Positions 15,506 to 23,729 of a DNA stretch of 37,385 nt are shown here, in pieces. A program made the position numbers and the translations under genes. The DNA lies in contig NZ_AKJM01000066.1 in assembly GCF_000282335.1 (NCBI RefSeq), positions 1 through 37,385 of the forward strand, given 5' to 3'. Source of the stretch: Pseudomonas sp. GM48 (lineage in GTDB: Bacteria; Pseudomonadota; Gammaproteobacteria; Pseudomonadales; Pseudomonadaceae). The notes under the pieces are model-generated. The model worked only from the letters and a program-made list of their open reading frames with translations. It made no database searches and was not told the DNA's origin. Position 1 is the stretch's first letter; the number at the start of each line of letters is the position of its first letter.

Positions 15506-16522
15506 ATGAGCTTGAAAGACAAACTGCCTGGCGTGCTGGGTTTCGGTACCGCGCCGCTGGGCAACATGTTCCGCGCCATCCCGGAAGAAGAAGCGCAGGC
15601 GACTGTCCACGCGGCCTGGGAGGCCGGCGTGCGCTACTTCGATACCGCGCCGTTCTACGGTTCGGGCCTGTCGGAGATTCGCCTTGGCGCCGCACTGTCG
15701 CGCTACAACCGTGACGACTATGTACTGAGCAGCAAGGTCGGCCGGGTGATCCTCGATGAAGTCGAAGACGCCGCCGCCCGTGACCTGGGCGAGAAGAGCG
15801 GAGTGTTCGAGCACGGCCGGCCGAACAGGATCGTCAACGACTACAGCGCCGATGCAACGATGCGTTCGATCGAGGACAGCCTCAAGCGCCTGCAAACCGA
15901 TCGCCTGGACATCGTCTGGGTGCACGATATCGCCCAGGATTTCTACGGCGATCAATGGCTGGAGTACTTCAACCAGGCCCGTACCGGTGCCTTCAAAGTG
16001 CTGACGCGTTTGCGCGAAGAGGGCGTGATCAAGGGCTGGGGCCTGGGGGTGAACAAGGTCGAGCCGTGCGAACTGACCCTTGATCTGAGCGAAGCGCAGC
16101 CGGACGGTTTCCTGTTGGCTGGCCGCTACACTCTTCTCGACCATGATCGTGCCTTGCAGCGTCTGATGGACGCAGCTCAGGCGCAGAACGTCGAAATCGT
16201 GGTCGGTGGCCCGTACAGCTCGGGCATCCTCGCCGGTGGCGCGCACTTCGAATACCAGAAGGCCAGCCCGGCGATCATCAACAAGGTCGAGCAGATCAAA
16301 CGCATTGCGGCGGCCCACGGTGTCGACGTCAAAGCCGCTGCATTGCAATTCTCGTTGGCCAACCCGGCAGTGGCCGCGGTGATTCCGGGCTCCAGTCGCC
16401 CGGACCGGATCGCCGAAGATGTGGCCGCGTTGTCGGCGGTGATTCCCGCTGCATTCTGGCAGGCGATGCGTGAGGCGAAGCTGGTTTCCGAGCGCGCACC
16501 CTTGCCCCTCACTGGAGCTTGA
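15506..16522 (+). CDS. Aldo/keto reductase (aldose/pyridoxal dehydrogenase-like)
   Basis: A 338-residue (beta/alpha)8 NAD(P)-dependent oxidoreductase. The catalytic tetrad is complete: Asp46, Tyr51 (DTAPFYG), Lys77 (SSKVGR) and His140 (WVHD). A C-terminal cofactor region (VIPGSSRPDRIAED) is present. The general pattern is closest to the D-threo-aldose 1-dehydrogenase/pyridoxal 4-dehydrogenase branch, which oxidises aldoses such as L-fucose or pyridoxal to lactones; this is inference from memory. GAGG precedes the ATG. It is the first gene of a three-gene operon with an SDR three bases downstream and an SRPBCC protein, divergent from a LysR regulator. Confidence 0.92.
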   Translation: MSLKDKLPGVLGFGTAPLGNMFRAIPEEEAQATVHAAWEAGVRYFDTAPFYGSGLSEIRLGAALSRYNRDDYVLSSKVGRVILDEVEDAAARDLGEKSGVFEHGRPNRIVNDYSADATMRSIEDSLKRLQTDRLDIVWVHDIAQDFYGDQWLEYFNQARTGAFKVLTRLREEGVIKGWGLGVNKVEPCELTLDLSEAQPDGFLLAGRYTLLDHDRALQRLMDAAQAQNVEIVVGGPYSSGILAGGAHFEYQKASPAIINKVEQIKRIAAAHGVDVKAAALQFSLANPAVAAVIPGSSRPDRIAEDVAALSAVIPAAFWQAMREAKLVSERAPLPLTGA

Positions 16523-16524
16523 GC

Positions 16525-17322
16525 ATGAAGATTGATTTGAGTGGAAAACTGGCAATCGTCAGCGGCAGTACCGCCGGCATTGGCCTGGGCATCAGCCAGG
16601 CGCTGGCCGAGGCGGGCGCCACGGTGGTGGTGATCGGCCGCGACACGGCCAAGGTCGAGCAGGCGCTGGCGAGCATTCGCCAACGTGTACCCGGCGCGCA
16701 ATTGCGCGGCGTGACCGCCGACCTCGGCACCGCCGAAGGCGCCGAAATATTGTTCGCCGCCGAACCTCGGGCGGACATCCTGGTGAACAACCTCGGGATC
16801 TTCAACACCGTGGATTTCTTCGACGCACCGGACAGTGAGTGGACACGCTTCTACGAGGTCAACGTGATCTCCGGCGTGCGCCTGTCCCGGCATTACACGC
16901 CGGACATGGTCAAGCAGGGCTGGGGGCGGGTGATCTTCCTGTCTTCGGAATCCGGCGTGGCGACACCGGCGGACATGATCAACTATGGCGTGACCAAAAG
17001 CGCCAATCTGGCCGTGTCCCATGGCCTGGCCAAACGCCTGGCCGGCACTGGCGTGACGGTCAATGCGATCCTGCCCGGCCCGACCTTTACCGATGGCCTG
17101 GAAGAAATGCTCAAGGACGCCACCGCAGAATCGGGGCGCAGTGCCCGGGACGAAGCCGATGCATTCGTGCGCAAGGCCCGGCCGACGTCGATCATCCAGC
17201 GCGTGGCGGATGTCGAGGAAGTCGCCAATCTGGTGGCCTACATCGCTTCGCCGTTATCCTCGGCCACCACCGGCGCTGCCTTGCGAGTTGACGGCGGTGT
17301 CGTCGACAGCCTGGCCATTTGA
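16525..17322 (+). CDS. Short-chain dehydrogenase/reductase (SDR)
   Basis: A 265-residue classical SDR. Motifs are GSTAGIG (14-20), NNLG (88-91), a Ser at about 140-141, and Tyr154/Lys158 (INYGVTK). The sequence IGRDTAKVEQAL after the second strand suggests NADP(H). It starts two bases after the aldo/keto reductase stop, with GGAG inside the end of that gene, so the two are translationally linked. An in-frame TTG six bases upstream is a less likely start. Together with the reductase it may carry out two successive redox steps on one substrate. Confidence 0.92.
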   Translation: MKIDLSGKLAIVSGSTAGIGLGISQALAEAGATVVVIGRDTAKVEQALASIRQRVPGAQLRGVTADLGTAEGAEILFAAEPRADILVNNLGIFNTVDFFDAPDSEWTRFYEVNVISGVRLSRHYTPDMVKQGWGRVIFLSSESGVATPADMINYGVTKSANLAVSHGLAKRLAGTGVTVNAILPGPTFTDGLEEMLKDATAESGRSARDEADAFVRKARPTSIIQRVADVEEVANLVAYIASPLSSATTGAALRVDGGVVDSLAI

Positions 17323-17348
17323 ACCTTTTAGATTAGAGAGAACATTTC

Positions 17349-17759
17349 ATGGCAACTGCATCAGCCTTCATCGATATCCCGGCTTCGGCCGAACAGGTCT
17401 GGCAATTGATTGGCGGTTTCAACTCGCTGCCGGACTGGCTGCCGTTCATTCCCAAGAGCGAGCTCAGCGAAGGCGGGCGCGTGCGCAGCCTGCAAACGGC
17501 GGACGGCGCTGTGGTGATCGAACGTCTGCAAGCGTTCGACAACGCGGCTCAAACCTACAGCTACTCGATTTTACAGGCACCCTTTCCGGCGACTGATTAT
17601 CTGGCGACGATCAAGGTCGAGGCGCAAGGCGAGGGCGCGCGGGTGACCTGGTCCGGGAGGTTCGAGCCGGTGGGTGTGAGCAACGAGGAAGTGGAGGCGT
17701 TGTTTACCGGCATCTATCAGGGTGGGCTTGAGGCGCTGCGGGCCAATTACCCGGTCTGA
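17349..17759 (+). CDS. SRPBCC-family (START/polyketide-cyclase fold) small protein
   Basis: A 136-residue protein of the SRPBCC hydrophobic-ligand-binding fold. The N-terminal strand-helix pattern ASAFIDIPASAEQVWQLIGGFNSLPDWLP and the central VTWSGRFEP are typical. Members bind or transform hydrophobic or aromatic molecules. It is the last gene of the LysR-controlled operon, 26 bases after the SDR, with GAGAG as ribosome-binding site. The partners suggest a ligand carrier or a cyclase/dehydratase role in the same pathway, but no catalytic residue set can be named. Confidence 0.88.
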   Translation: MATASAFIDIPASAEQVWQLIGGFNSLPDWLPFIPKSELSEGGRVRSLQTADGAVVIERLQAFDNAAQTYSYSILQAPFPATDYLATIKVEAQGEGARVTWSGRFEPVGVSNEEVEALFTGIYQGGLEALRANYPV

Positions 17760-17778
17760 CAGTCAAAACACCATTTCC

Positions 17779-17868
17779 TGTGGGAGCGGGCTTGCTCGCG
17801 AAAGCGGAGAGTCAAACAACATATTTGTTGAATGAGAAACCGCATTCGCGAGCAAGCCCGCTCCCACA
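17779..17868. repeat. REP pair (family A)
   Basis: A head-to-head REP pair between the convergent SRPBCC gene and the sensor kinase gene. The loop is diverged from the usual sequence. Confidence 0.92.
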
Positions 17869-17896
17869 ATGGATCTTCATTGTTTTGGAGTGCGCA

Positions 17897-19300
17897 TCAA
17901 GCCGGTGGAATCAAACTCTCCCGACAATTGAGCACCAGCCGCGCGCCACCCAGTTCGCTGTTGCCTACCTCCAGGGTAAACCCGTGCAGGCTGACAATCG
18001 CCGCGACGATGGACAGCCCCAGCCCGAAGCCGCTTTTTTGATTGCCCGCCTCGGCACGATAGAAACGCTGGAACACCGCCTCACGTTCCGCCTCGGGAAT
18101 GCCCGGGCCGGAGTCGAGCACTTCGATCCGTGTATGCCCGCCATCGTTGACCCCACGCAAAATCACCGCACCACCGGGCGGGGTGAATTTGATCGAATTG
18201 CTTAGCAGGTTCGCCACGGCTTCAAACAGCAGTGCCCGATCGCCATTGAGGGGTGGCAATGAGGCGGGCAGGTGCAGTTGAAAAACCAGGCCGTCGTCTT
18301 CCGCCAGGGGCAGATAGAACTCATGCAGCTCTTGCAGCAACGGCACCGGGTCCAGTTGTACGAAACCGGAGCGGCGCTGGCGATCTTCCAGTTCGGAGAT
18401 CCGCAGCAAACCACGGAAGCGCGCCATCAGGGTGTCGGCCTCGGCCAGCACCAGGTCCAGTTGCATGGCCTGTGGCGAGCCTTCGCCGGCTTGCTGCTGC
18501 ATGCGGTAAAGCTGCGCGCGCAGGCGGGTCAGGGGCGTGCGCAGGTCATGGGCGATGTTGTCGCACACACCCTTGACCTCGTTCATCAAGCGCTCGATGC
18601 GTTCTAGCATGGCGTTGACGATGGCGGCGAGCATGTCCAGTTCGTCACGCCGATTGGACAGTGGCAGGCGCCGGCTCAGGTCGCCGGCGACGATGGCCTC
18701 GGCACTGGCCTGAATCCCACGAATGCGCCGCAACGGACGGCGCCGCAGCAAATACCAGCCGACAATGCCCGGCACAATGGTCAGCGTCACCCCCCAGAAC
18801 AAGGCGTGAAGGATGATCCGGGTCACGGCAAACAACGAACCGTTGTCACGCACCAGCACCAGCCAGCGGCCGTCGAGGGTGCGGGTCGCCACGGCGTCGC
18901 AACTGTCGGCAGGCAGCGTCTGGTCGTCGGTGTCGTCGGAGGCATCGCAGTCGTTGAGCATGTGGATCTTGCCGTCGAGCGGCAAGCCGTCCGGAATGTA
19001 GCGCAGGGCGCCGCTGAGGTAACGGTGTTGGGCATCGAACAGGCCGTAGGCGTCGATGCCGCGGATGTCGAAGGTCATGCTGACGGCGAGGGCGTCCACC
19101 AGTTGCTCGCCGGAGAAGCGTGAAAACAGGTGCTGGCGCTGCATCAGCGAATGCTTGGCCAGGTTGTCCAGGTAAGCGGAAACCTCGTAGTACATGACCC
19201 CCATGAGAATCCCGCTCCAGATCACGAACAGCGAACTGTAGAGCGCAAGCAGGCGACTACTGGAAGAGCGCCAGCCTTTAGACGGGTTCGGCAATGACAT
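17897..19300 (-). CDS. Membrane sensor histidine kinase
   Basis: A 467-residue EnvZ/CusS-type kinase. Two membrane segments (about 18-38 and 163-184) flank a periplasmic domain of about 125 residues; then a HAMP region (about 185-238), the dimerisation/phospho-acceptor domain with His251 (DNIAHDLRTPLTRLR), and an HATPase domain with N box (LLSNSIKFTPPGG), DSGPGIP and GFGLGLSIV. The periplasmic part has an unusual acidic stretch between two cysteines (residues 118-134, DCDASDDTDDQ...DSC). The start overlaps the end of the response-regulator gene by 23 bases, so the two are translated together. The signal is unknown; the acidic loop would fit a cation. Confidence 0.94.
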   Translation of the reverse strand: MSLPNPSKGWRSSSSRLLALYSSLFVIWSGILMGVMYYEVSAYLDNLAKHSLMQRQHLFSRFSGEQLVDALAVSMTFDIRGIDAYGLFDAQHRYLSGALRYIPDGLPLDGKIHMLNDCDASDDTDDQTLPADSCDAVATRTLDGRWLVLVRDNGSLFAVTRIILHALFWGVTLTIVPGIVGWYLLRRRPLRRIRGIQASAEAIVAGDLSRRLPLSNRRDELDMLAAIVNAMLERIERLMNEVKGVCDNIAHDLRTPLTRLRAQLYRMQQQAGEGSPQAMQLDLVLAEADTLMARFRGLLRISELEDRQRRSGFVQLDPVPLLQELHEFYLPLAEDDGLVFQLHLPASLPPLNGDRALLFEAVANLLSNSIKFTPPGGAVILRGVNDGGHTRIEVLDSGPGIPEAEREAVFQRFYRAEAGNQKSGFGLGLSIVAAIVSLHGFTLEVGNSELGGARLVLNCRESLIPPA

Positions 19301-19961
19301 AACCCGAGCCTCGCACGGTCCGAATCAGTGGGACATTGCCAGGCGGGTCGATCTTCTTGCGCAGACGGCCAATGTGTACGTCGATCAGGTTGGTGCCGGG
19401 GTCGAAGTGGTACCCCCAGACTTCTTCGAAAATCATCATCCGCGACAGGATTTGCCCGGTATTGCGCATCAGGAATTCCAGCAACTTGTATTCGGTGGGC
19501 AACAGCGTCAGCAGTTGGCCGTCGCGGCTGGCTTCGTGGCTGATCAGGTTCAGCTCCAGATCCGCCACCCGCAGCGTGGTGGCCTGGGCGGTCACGGTGT
19601 TCTGCCGGCGCAGCAGGACTTCGACCCGGGCGGCCATTTCATCGGTGGCGAAGGGTTTGGTCAGGTAGTCGTCGCCGCCAGCGCGCAAGCCGCGCACTCG
19701 CTCATCGACATCCGACAGCGCGCTGATCATCAAGATCGGCGTAGTCACGCCCATGGTCCGCAGCGTGGTGACGATCGCCAGGCCATCGAGCTCGGGCAAC
19801 ATGCGGTCGAGGGTGATCAGGTCATAATTACCGCTGACCGCACGTTCCAGCCCTTCGCGGCCATTGTCGACCCAGTCGACGTCGAGGCCGTGGCTGCTCA
19901 GTTCGGCGACAATTTCCCGGGCGGTCACGGCGTCGTCTTCGATGGTCAAGATGCGGGTCAT
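19278..19961 (-). CDS. OmpR-family response regulator
   Basis: A 227-residue regulator with an N-terminal receiver (acidic pocket E8-D9-D10, acceptor Asp52 in LITLDRMLPELDG, Lys in YLTKPF) and a C-terminal OmpR/PhoB winged helix (about 130-225, with LLPTEYKLLEFLMRN and a VDVHIGRLRKKI-like recognition region). It is the partner of the kinase encoded immediately downstream with overlap. The promoter predicted upstream is good; the ribosome-binding site before the ATG is weak. Targets are unknown. The neighbouring glutathione S-transferase is separated by REP sequences and need not be one. Confidence 0.94.
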   Translation of the reverse strand: MTRILTIEDDAVTAREIVAELSSHGLDVDWVDNGREGLERAVSGNYDLITLDRMLPELDGLAIVTTLRTMGVTTPILMISALSDVDERVRGLRAGGDDYLTKPFATDEMAARVEVLLRRQNTVTAQATTLRVADLELNLISHEASRDGQLLTLLPTEYKLLEFLMRNTGQILSRMMIFEEVWGYHFDPGTNLIDVHIGRLRKKIDPPGNVPLIRTVRGSGYVIAEPV

Positions 19962-19982
19962 AAGGCTGGCCTGATAAGCAGT

Positions 19983-20011
19983 TCAATACGAAGTTGCGAA
20001 CATTTTGCCAA
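19983..20011 (-). promoter_or_regulatory. Predicted sigma-70 promoter of the two-component operon
   Basis: On the minus strand TTGGCA and TATTGA are separated by 17 bases, about 20 bases upstream of the response-regulator start codon. An AT-rich palindrome TTAATAAATTAA (about 20026-20037) lies just upstream and could act as an UP element or operator. Confidence 0.5.
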
Positions 20012-20047
20012 GAATTGCCAGCGACTTAATAAATTAACTTTCATCTG

Positions 20048-20122
20048 GCTCGCGATAGCGGGCTGACAGGCAATGCATGTGTCGACTGACCCGGCGCCAT
20101 CGCGAGCAAGCTCGCTCCCACA
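20048..20122. repeat. Degenerate REP pair (family A)
   Basis: A diverged pair: the left arm is shortened (GGCTCGCGATAGCGGG) and the right arm has AAGCTCGC instead of AAGCCCGC. It lies upstream of the two-component operon. Confidence 0.75.
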
Positions 20123-20166
20123 ATGGAGTGATGTCGAACACAAAGTCCGCGTACGACGAAAATTAC

Positions 20167-20197
20167 TGTGGGAGCGGGCTTGCTCGCGAAGACGGCA
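20167..20197. repeat. Single REP element (family A)
   Basis: One unpaired REP copy (TGTGGGAGCGGGCTTGCTCG) just after the 3' end of the minus-strand glutathione S-transferase gene. With the previous degenerate pair it makes a three-element cluster. Confidence 0.85.
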
Positions 20198-20218
20198 GGT
20201 CAGGCGAAGCGAATCTAT

Positions 20219-20824
20219 CTATTCGATCGGCGTATCCACAAACACCTCAAGCCCTTCGGCATACGCCGTGAACGCGGCGATCCGCGGAAAGTGCGCTGCA
20301 TTCACCTGATCCGGCACCACCAGGTTGGTGAAGCTCCAGGCCACGGCGAGGGTGATGCCATCCTGCTCAATCGCACCGTCAGTTTTCAGCGGCTGCTTTT
20401 CCAGTTCCTGCTCCAGCGCCGTATAGGCTGCCGCGAGTTGTCCCTCGACCCGCTGCACCCAAGGTTCGAACTGAATTTCTGCCGGCCGCAGGTTGCGTTC
20501 GTAGTAAAGCTGCACGGATTTTTCGCTGGCGGCCAGCGCCAGGCCAATCAGGCGCAATGCGCGCAGGCGCTGATTCGGTTCGACGGGCATCAGACTAGTG
20601 CCGGCCAGGGTTTCCAGATAGTCGATGATCAGTGTCGAATCCATCAACACGCCGCCGTCATCCAGCACCAGGGTAGGCGCCTTCACCACCGGGTTGATCT
20701 GCTGGAATTGTTCGAAGTGGCGGAACACCGACACCGATTGATGTTCCAGCGTGATTCCCAGACATTTGGCAGAAATGGCTGCGCGCCTTACGTAGGGCGA
20801 GTCGAGCATACCGATCAGCTTCAT
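20219..20824 (-). CDS. Glutathione S-transferase family protein
   Basis: A 201-residue GST-like protein. The N-terminal thioredoxin fold is clear (KLIGMLDSPYVRRAAISAKCLGI; cis-Pro region VKAPTLVLDDG; then MDSTLIIDYLE, where the Asp-Ser binds the glutathione gamma-glutamyl group). The C-terminal part is helical. It probably conjugates or reduces an electrophile or peroxide in the cytosol. The ATG is preceded by AAAGGA. It stands alone; no pathway context. Confidence 0.92.
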   Translation of the reverse strand: MKLIGMLDSPYVRRAAISAKCLGITLEHQSVSVFRHFEQFQQINPVVKAPTLVLDDGGVLMDSTLIIDYLETLAGTSLMPVEPNQRLRALRLIGLALAASEKSVQLYYERNLRPAEIQFEPWVQRVEGQLAAAYTALEQELEKQPLKTDGAIEQDGITLAVAWSFTNLVVPDQVNAAHFPRIAAFTAYAEGLEVFVDTPIE

Positions 20825-20829
20825 GGTCC

Positions 20830-21194
20830 TTTCCTTTATATGGCCATTTTGGGAGGGACAACCTTAGCTGAGGTTCGCAGCCCTGCAAATGACAGTGAAA
20901 AATGCCCGGTGGCAGCCGCTTGTCTTCTATATACAGCCGCTCGATTGAATTTCTTGCTATAAAGGCACTCCGATTACCGCCTCAAAGCCTGCCGTAGAGC
21001 ATTTTCAGGGCTTTGTCGGACAAATTCGCTGTCTTTTCAGTTGCTGAGGCCTCAAGTCGGCCGTAGACTGCCGCCCCTCGTAAATTGAGTGCCGGGTGGC
21101 GCTTGGAACAAACGGCGCCTTTCCGATGGCCTGCCCAGGTCTGCCGGAACGCTCCCTTATTCGCCTTAATGCACGTTTTTTTATAGAGATATCA
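20830..21194. other. 365-base divergent intergenic region
   Basis: Lies between the GST gene and the DksA-like gene. It contains a small palindrome TTTGTCGGACAAA (21012-21024), which may be an operator, and a T-rich run just before the DksA-like start. I see no Zur-box-like sequence, and no ORF with a convincing ribosome-binding site. Confidence 0.4.
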
Positions 21195-21599
21195 ATGACA
21201 AAGGACAAGTTGCTGGCCATGCCGGCGGATGACTACATGAATGCCGAGCAACATGCTTTTTTCTCAGAGCTGTTGCAGAACATGAAAGTCGAAACCCATG
21301 AGCGCATCGAGCAGAACCGTATCGCGATCGAAAGCCTGGACACCCCGGCCGATCCGGCAGACGCGGCTTCGGTCGAAGAAGAGCGCACCTGGCTGGTGAA
21401 CGCGATCGATCGCGACCAGCGCATGCTGCCTCAGTTGGAACAAGCGCTGGAACGCATCAAGGAAGACAGCTTCGGCTGGTGCGACGACAGCGGCGAGCCG
21501 ATTGGCCTCAAGCGCCTGCTGATCAGCCCGACCACCAAGTACTGCATCGAAGCTCAAGAACGCCACGAGCAAATCGACAAGCACCAGCGTCAGGCCTGA
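21195..21599 (+). CDS. DksA/TraR-family regulator with a degenerate zinc finger
   Basis: A 134-residue DksA-like protein, acting at the RNA polymerase secondary channel. The coiled-coil tip motif DPADAA keeps Asp53, Asp56 and Ala58, equivalent to the functional DxxDxA of DksA. The C-terminal finger keeps the C-X2-X-X17-C-X2-X spacing but only Cys96 and Cys117 remain; the other two positions are Ser99 and Ala120. P. aeruginosa DksA2 has a comparable two-cysteine finger and works without zinc, so this is probably a zinc-independent paralogue. The start at 21195 gives the normal family length; an in-frame upstream start at 21096 would add an unsupported N-terminus. It is followed by a strong hairpin. 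Confidence 0.92.
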   Translation: MTKDKLLAMPADDYMNAEQHAFFSELLQNMKVETHERIEQNRIAIESLDTPADPADAASVEEERTWLVNAIDRDQRMLPQLEQALERIKEDSFGWCDDSGEPIGLKRLLISPTTKYCIEAQERHEQIDKHQRQA

Positions 21600-21606
21600 T
21601 TCTGTG

Positions 21607-21633
21607 AGGCAGCCCCTTTGATCCGGGCTGCCT
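21607..21633 (+). terminator. Hairpin after the DksA-like gene
   Basis: AGGCAGCCC and GGGCTGCCT form a 9-bp GC-rich stem with a 9-base loop, seven bases after the stop codon. It has no long U-tract directly after, but a second REP hairpin ending in TCTTTGTTTT follows, so the pair probably ends transcription. Confidence 0.6.
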
Positions 21634-21636
21634 TGA

Positions 21637-21702
21637 AAAGATCGCAGCCTGGGGCAGCTCCTACGCAATTGAAGTAGGGCGCTGCCGCAGGCTGCGATCT
21701 TT
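21637..21702. repeat. REP pair, second family (family B)
   Basis: Inverted copies of AAAGATCGCAGCCTG.GGCAG with a short loop. This is a different REP type from the abundant family A; the other copy in the window is at 27163-27248. Confidence 0.85.
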
Positions 21703-21760
21703 GTTTTCTGCCGTCTTCGATTTCCCGGTTCTTCTATTGATCTGCTGCAACGTTCGCGAC

Positions 21761-21787
21761 TAAAGGCGCATGGATAATGGCCTTATA
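21761..21787 (+). promoter_or_regulatory. FliA (sigma-28)-type promoter of the chemoreceptor gene
   Basis: TAAA, 15 bases, then GCCTTATA, against the flagellar sigma-28 consensus TAAA-N15-GCCGATAA. It lies 50 bases upstream of the chemoreceptor start codon, where such promoters are expected for chemotaxis genes. Confidence 0.65.
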
Positions 21788-21837
21788 GTGGCGCTTAATG
21801 CGAAGACAACAATTAGAAGTTTTCCGGGGTGACGAAG

Positions 21838-23442
21838 ATGACGAGGGACGGATCTCTGGTTGCGGCAGTGCCTGCACCAGTGCTTTTGCCGAAAAACCGC
21901 TGGCTGACACCGACGCTGCAAAGTATCGCCCTGATGCTGTTGTTATGTGGCATGACGCAGGGTGATGGGGCGCTCTACCTTGGCCTGCCCCTGGCCGTAT
22001 TGATTATCTGGCTGCCTCACCTGCGCTCGCGCGCTACCCCGGAGGCTGCTATCTCCGTTAACTCCGACGCCATCGGCGAGTTGACTCGCGATCTTTCCTA
22101 CACCACCAGCCATAATGCGCTGTCGGCCGCTGGTGTCGCGTTTTCGGTTCGGCAGTTGGCGGACAAGTTGCAATCGCAGCTCATGGCAGCGGCACAGATC
22201 GTCAGTAACGCCGAGGTCATGATCACCACCGAACAGGCCACCTCGACGCTCAGTCGCCAGGCGCTGAGTGCTGCCAGTGAGGCTCACCAAAGTGGGGTAG
22301 CCGGGCGCACGGAATTGATCGAGTCCATTGCGTGCATGCATCAGCTCAGCCAGCGCGCCAGCAACAGCCGCGAACTGATCGAAGCCTTGAGCCTGCGCAG
22401 CGATGATATCCAGCGGGTGACCCTGGTGATTCAGTCCATCGCCAGCCAGACCAACCTGCTGGCGTTGAACGCAGCTATAGAAGCGGCGCGGGCGGGGGAG
22501 CACGGTCGCGGGTTCGCGGTGGTGGCCGACGAAGTTCGCGGGCTCGCCGCACGCACGGCGACCGCCACGGGCGAAGTCGGTGAGATGGTGGCAGATATCC
22601 AGCAACGCACCGCGCAGGTGGTGGAGCAGATCCGCCAACTGTCCAGCGACCTGGGCGCAGGTGTCGAGCAGGTCGAACGAACGGGACAGCACCTGGAGAA
22701 CATTGCCCGTCTGGCCGCCAGTGTCGAATCCCGGGTCGGGGAAATTTCCCAGGGCGCGGACACCAACCGTGAACAACTCGATAGCCTGTTTCACGCCATC
22801 GAACAGATGCGCAGCGACCTGGCGGTCAGCGACCAGCAGACTCAACGCCTGGCCCATGCGGCGGTACAAATGGAAGGGCAAGCCGAAACCATCAGCGAGC
22901 GTCTTGCCGAGGTGGGGCTGGATGACTATCACCAGCGGATCTATGACCTGGCGCGCGAAGGTGCGAGCCAGATTGCAGCGCGTTTCGAAGCGGATATCGA
23001 CGCCGGCCGAATCAGTCTCGACGATTTGTTCGATCGCAATTACCAGACTATCCCCAATACGAGCCCGACCAAGTACCAGACTCGCTTCGACCGCTACACC
23101 GATCAGGTTCTGCCGGCGATCCAGGAACCGTTGTTACCGCGCCACGAAGGATTGGTGTTTGCCATCACCTGTACCCAGCAGGGTTATGTGCCGACCCACA
23201 ACAGTGTGTTCAGTCAGCCGCTGACGGGCGACGCGCAGATCGATGCCTTGCAGAACCGGACCAAGCGCAAGTTTGCTGATCGCACCGGGATTCGCTGTGG
23301 CAGCCATCAGAAGGCAGTGTTGCTGCAAACCTATACACGCGACACCGGAGAGTTGATGCACGATCTCTCGGTGCCGATCACGCTCAAGGGCAGGCATTGG
23401 GGCGGTTTGCGCCTGGGCTACAAACCGGAAAAACCGCGCTAG
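21838..23442 (+). CDS. Methyl-accepting chemotaxis protein with a C-terminal sensor-like domain
   Basis: A 534-residue chemoreceptor. Two short hydrophobic segments near the N-terminus (about 26-39 and 45-60) leave almost no periplasmic part. The cytoplasmic signalling domain follows, with the conserved hairpin tip near residues 207-245 (LNAAIEAARAGEHGRGFAVV, then ADEVRGLAAR). The last 150 residues (from ISLDDLFDRNYQ) form a separate Cache/PAS-like domain containing GYVPTHN and a terminal KGRHWGGLRLGY. The sensor therefore appears to be cytoplasmic and after the signalling helices. No CheR-binding pentapeptide is seen. The ATG at 21838 is chosen over a GTG at 21829 because GGGGTGA then sits at proper distance. 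A FliA-type promoter is upstream. Confidence 0.93.
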   Translation: MTRDGSLVAAVPAPVLLPKNRWLTPTLQSIALMLLLCGMTQGDGALYLGLPLAVLIIWLPHLRSRATPEAAISVNSDAIGELTRDLSYTTSHNALSAAGVAFSVRQLADKLQSQLMAAAQIVSNAEVMITTEQATSTLSRQALSAASEAHQSGVAGRTELIESIACMHQLSQRASNSRELIEALSLRSDDIQRVTLVIQSIASQTNLLALNAAIEAARAGEHGRGFAVVADEVRGLAARTATATGEVGEMVADIQQRTAQVVEQIRQLSSDLGAGVEQVERTGQHLENIARLAASVESRVGEISQGADTNREQLDSLFHAIEQMRSDLAVSDQQTQRLAHAAVQMEGQAETISERLAEVGLDDYHQRIYDLAREGASQIAARFEADIDAGRISLDDLFDRNYQTIPNTSPTKYQTRFDRYTDQVLPAIQEPLLPRHEGLVFAITCTQQGYVPTHNSVFSQPLTGDAQIDALQNRTKRKFADRTGIRCGSHQKAVLLQTYTRDTGELMHDLSVPITLKGRHWGGLRLGYKPEKPR

Positions 23443-23488
23443 GAAACTCTAATGCTGCTCACTCAAGAGATAGAGCGAACGATAAGCA

Positions 23489-23600
23489 CCTGTGGCGAGG
23501 GAGCTTGCTCCCGTTGGGGCGCGAAGCGGCCCCCTTCTTTTCCCTAAAGAGCAGGGGACTGCTACGCAGTCCAGCGGGAGCAAGCTCCCTCGCCACAGGT
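23489..23600. repeat. REP pair, third family (family C), long spacer
   Basis: ACCTGTGGCGAGGGAGCTTG and its complement flank about 50 bases, which include a GGACTGCTACGCAGTCC hairpin. This is the 'GGCGAGGGAGCTTGCTCCC' type of Pseudomonas repeat and the only copy in the window. It lies downstream of the chemoreceptor gene. Confidence 0.85.
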
Positions 23601-23729
23601 ACAGTGTTCGTCCTTGAGTGATTGTTACAAATGCTGCAACGGACCTGTGCAGCGTTTTGCTGTTTCCTCGTCGAAAATTTAACTAGCATATCTATTAATT
23701 AGGTTGCTAATGAAATTCGGGGGGGCAGC

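Noticed and set aside
23397..23621. Open frames on both strands through the family-C repeat
   Set aside because: They are translations of the inverted repeat, not genes.
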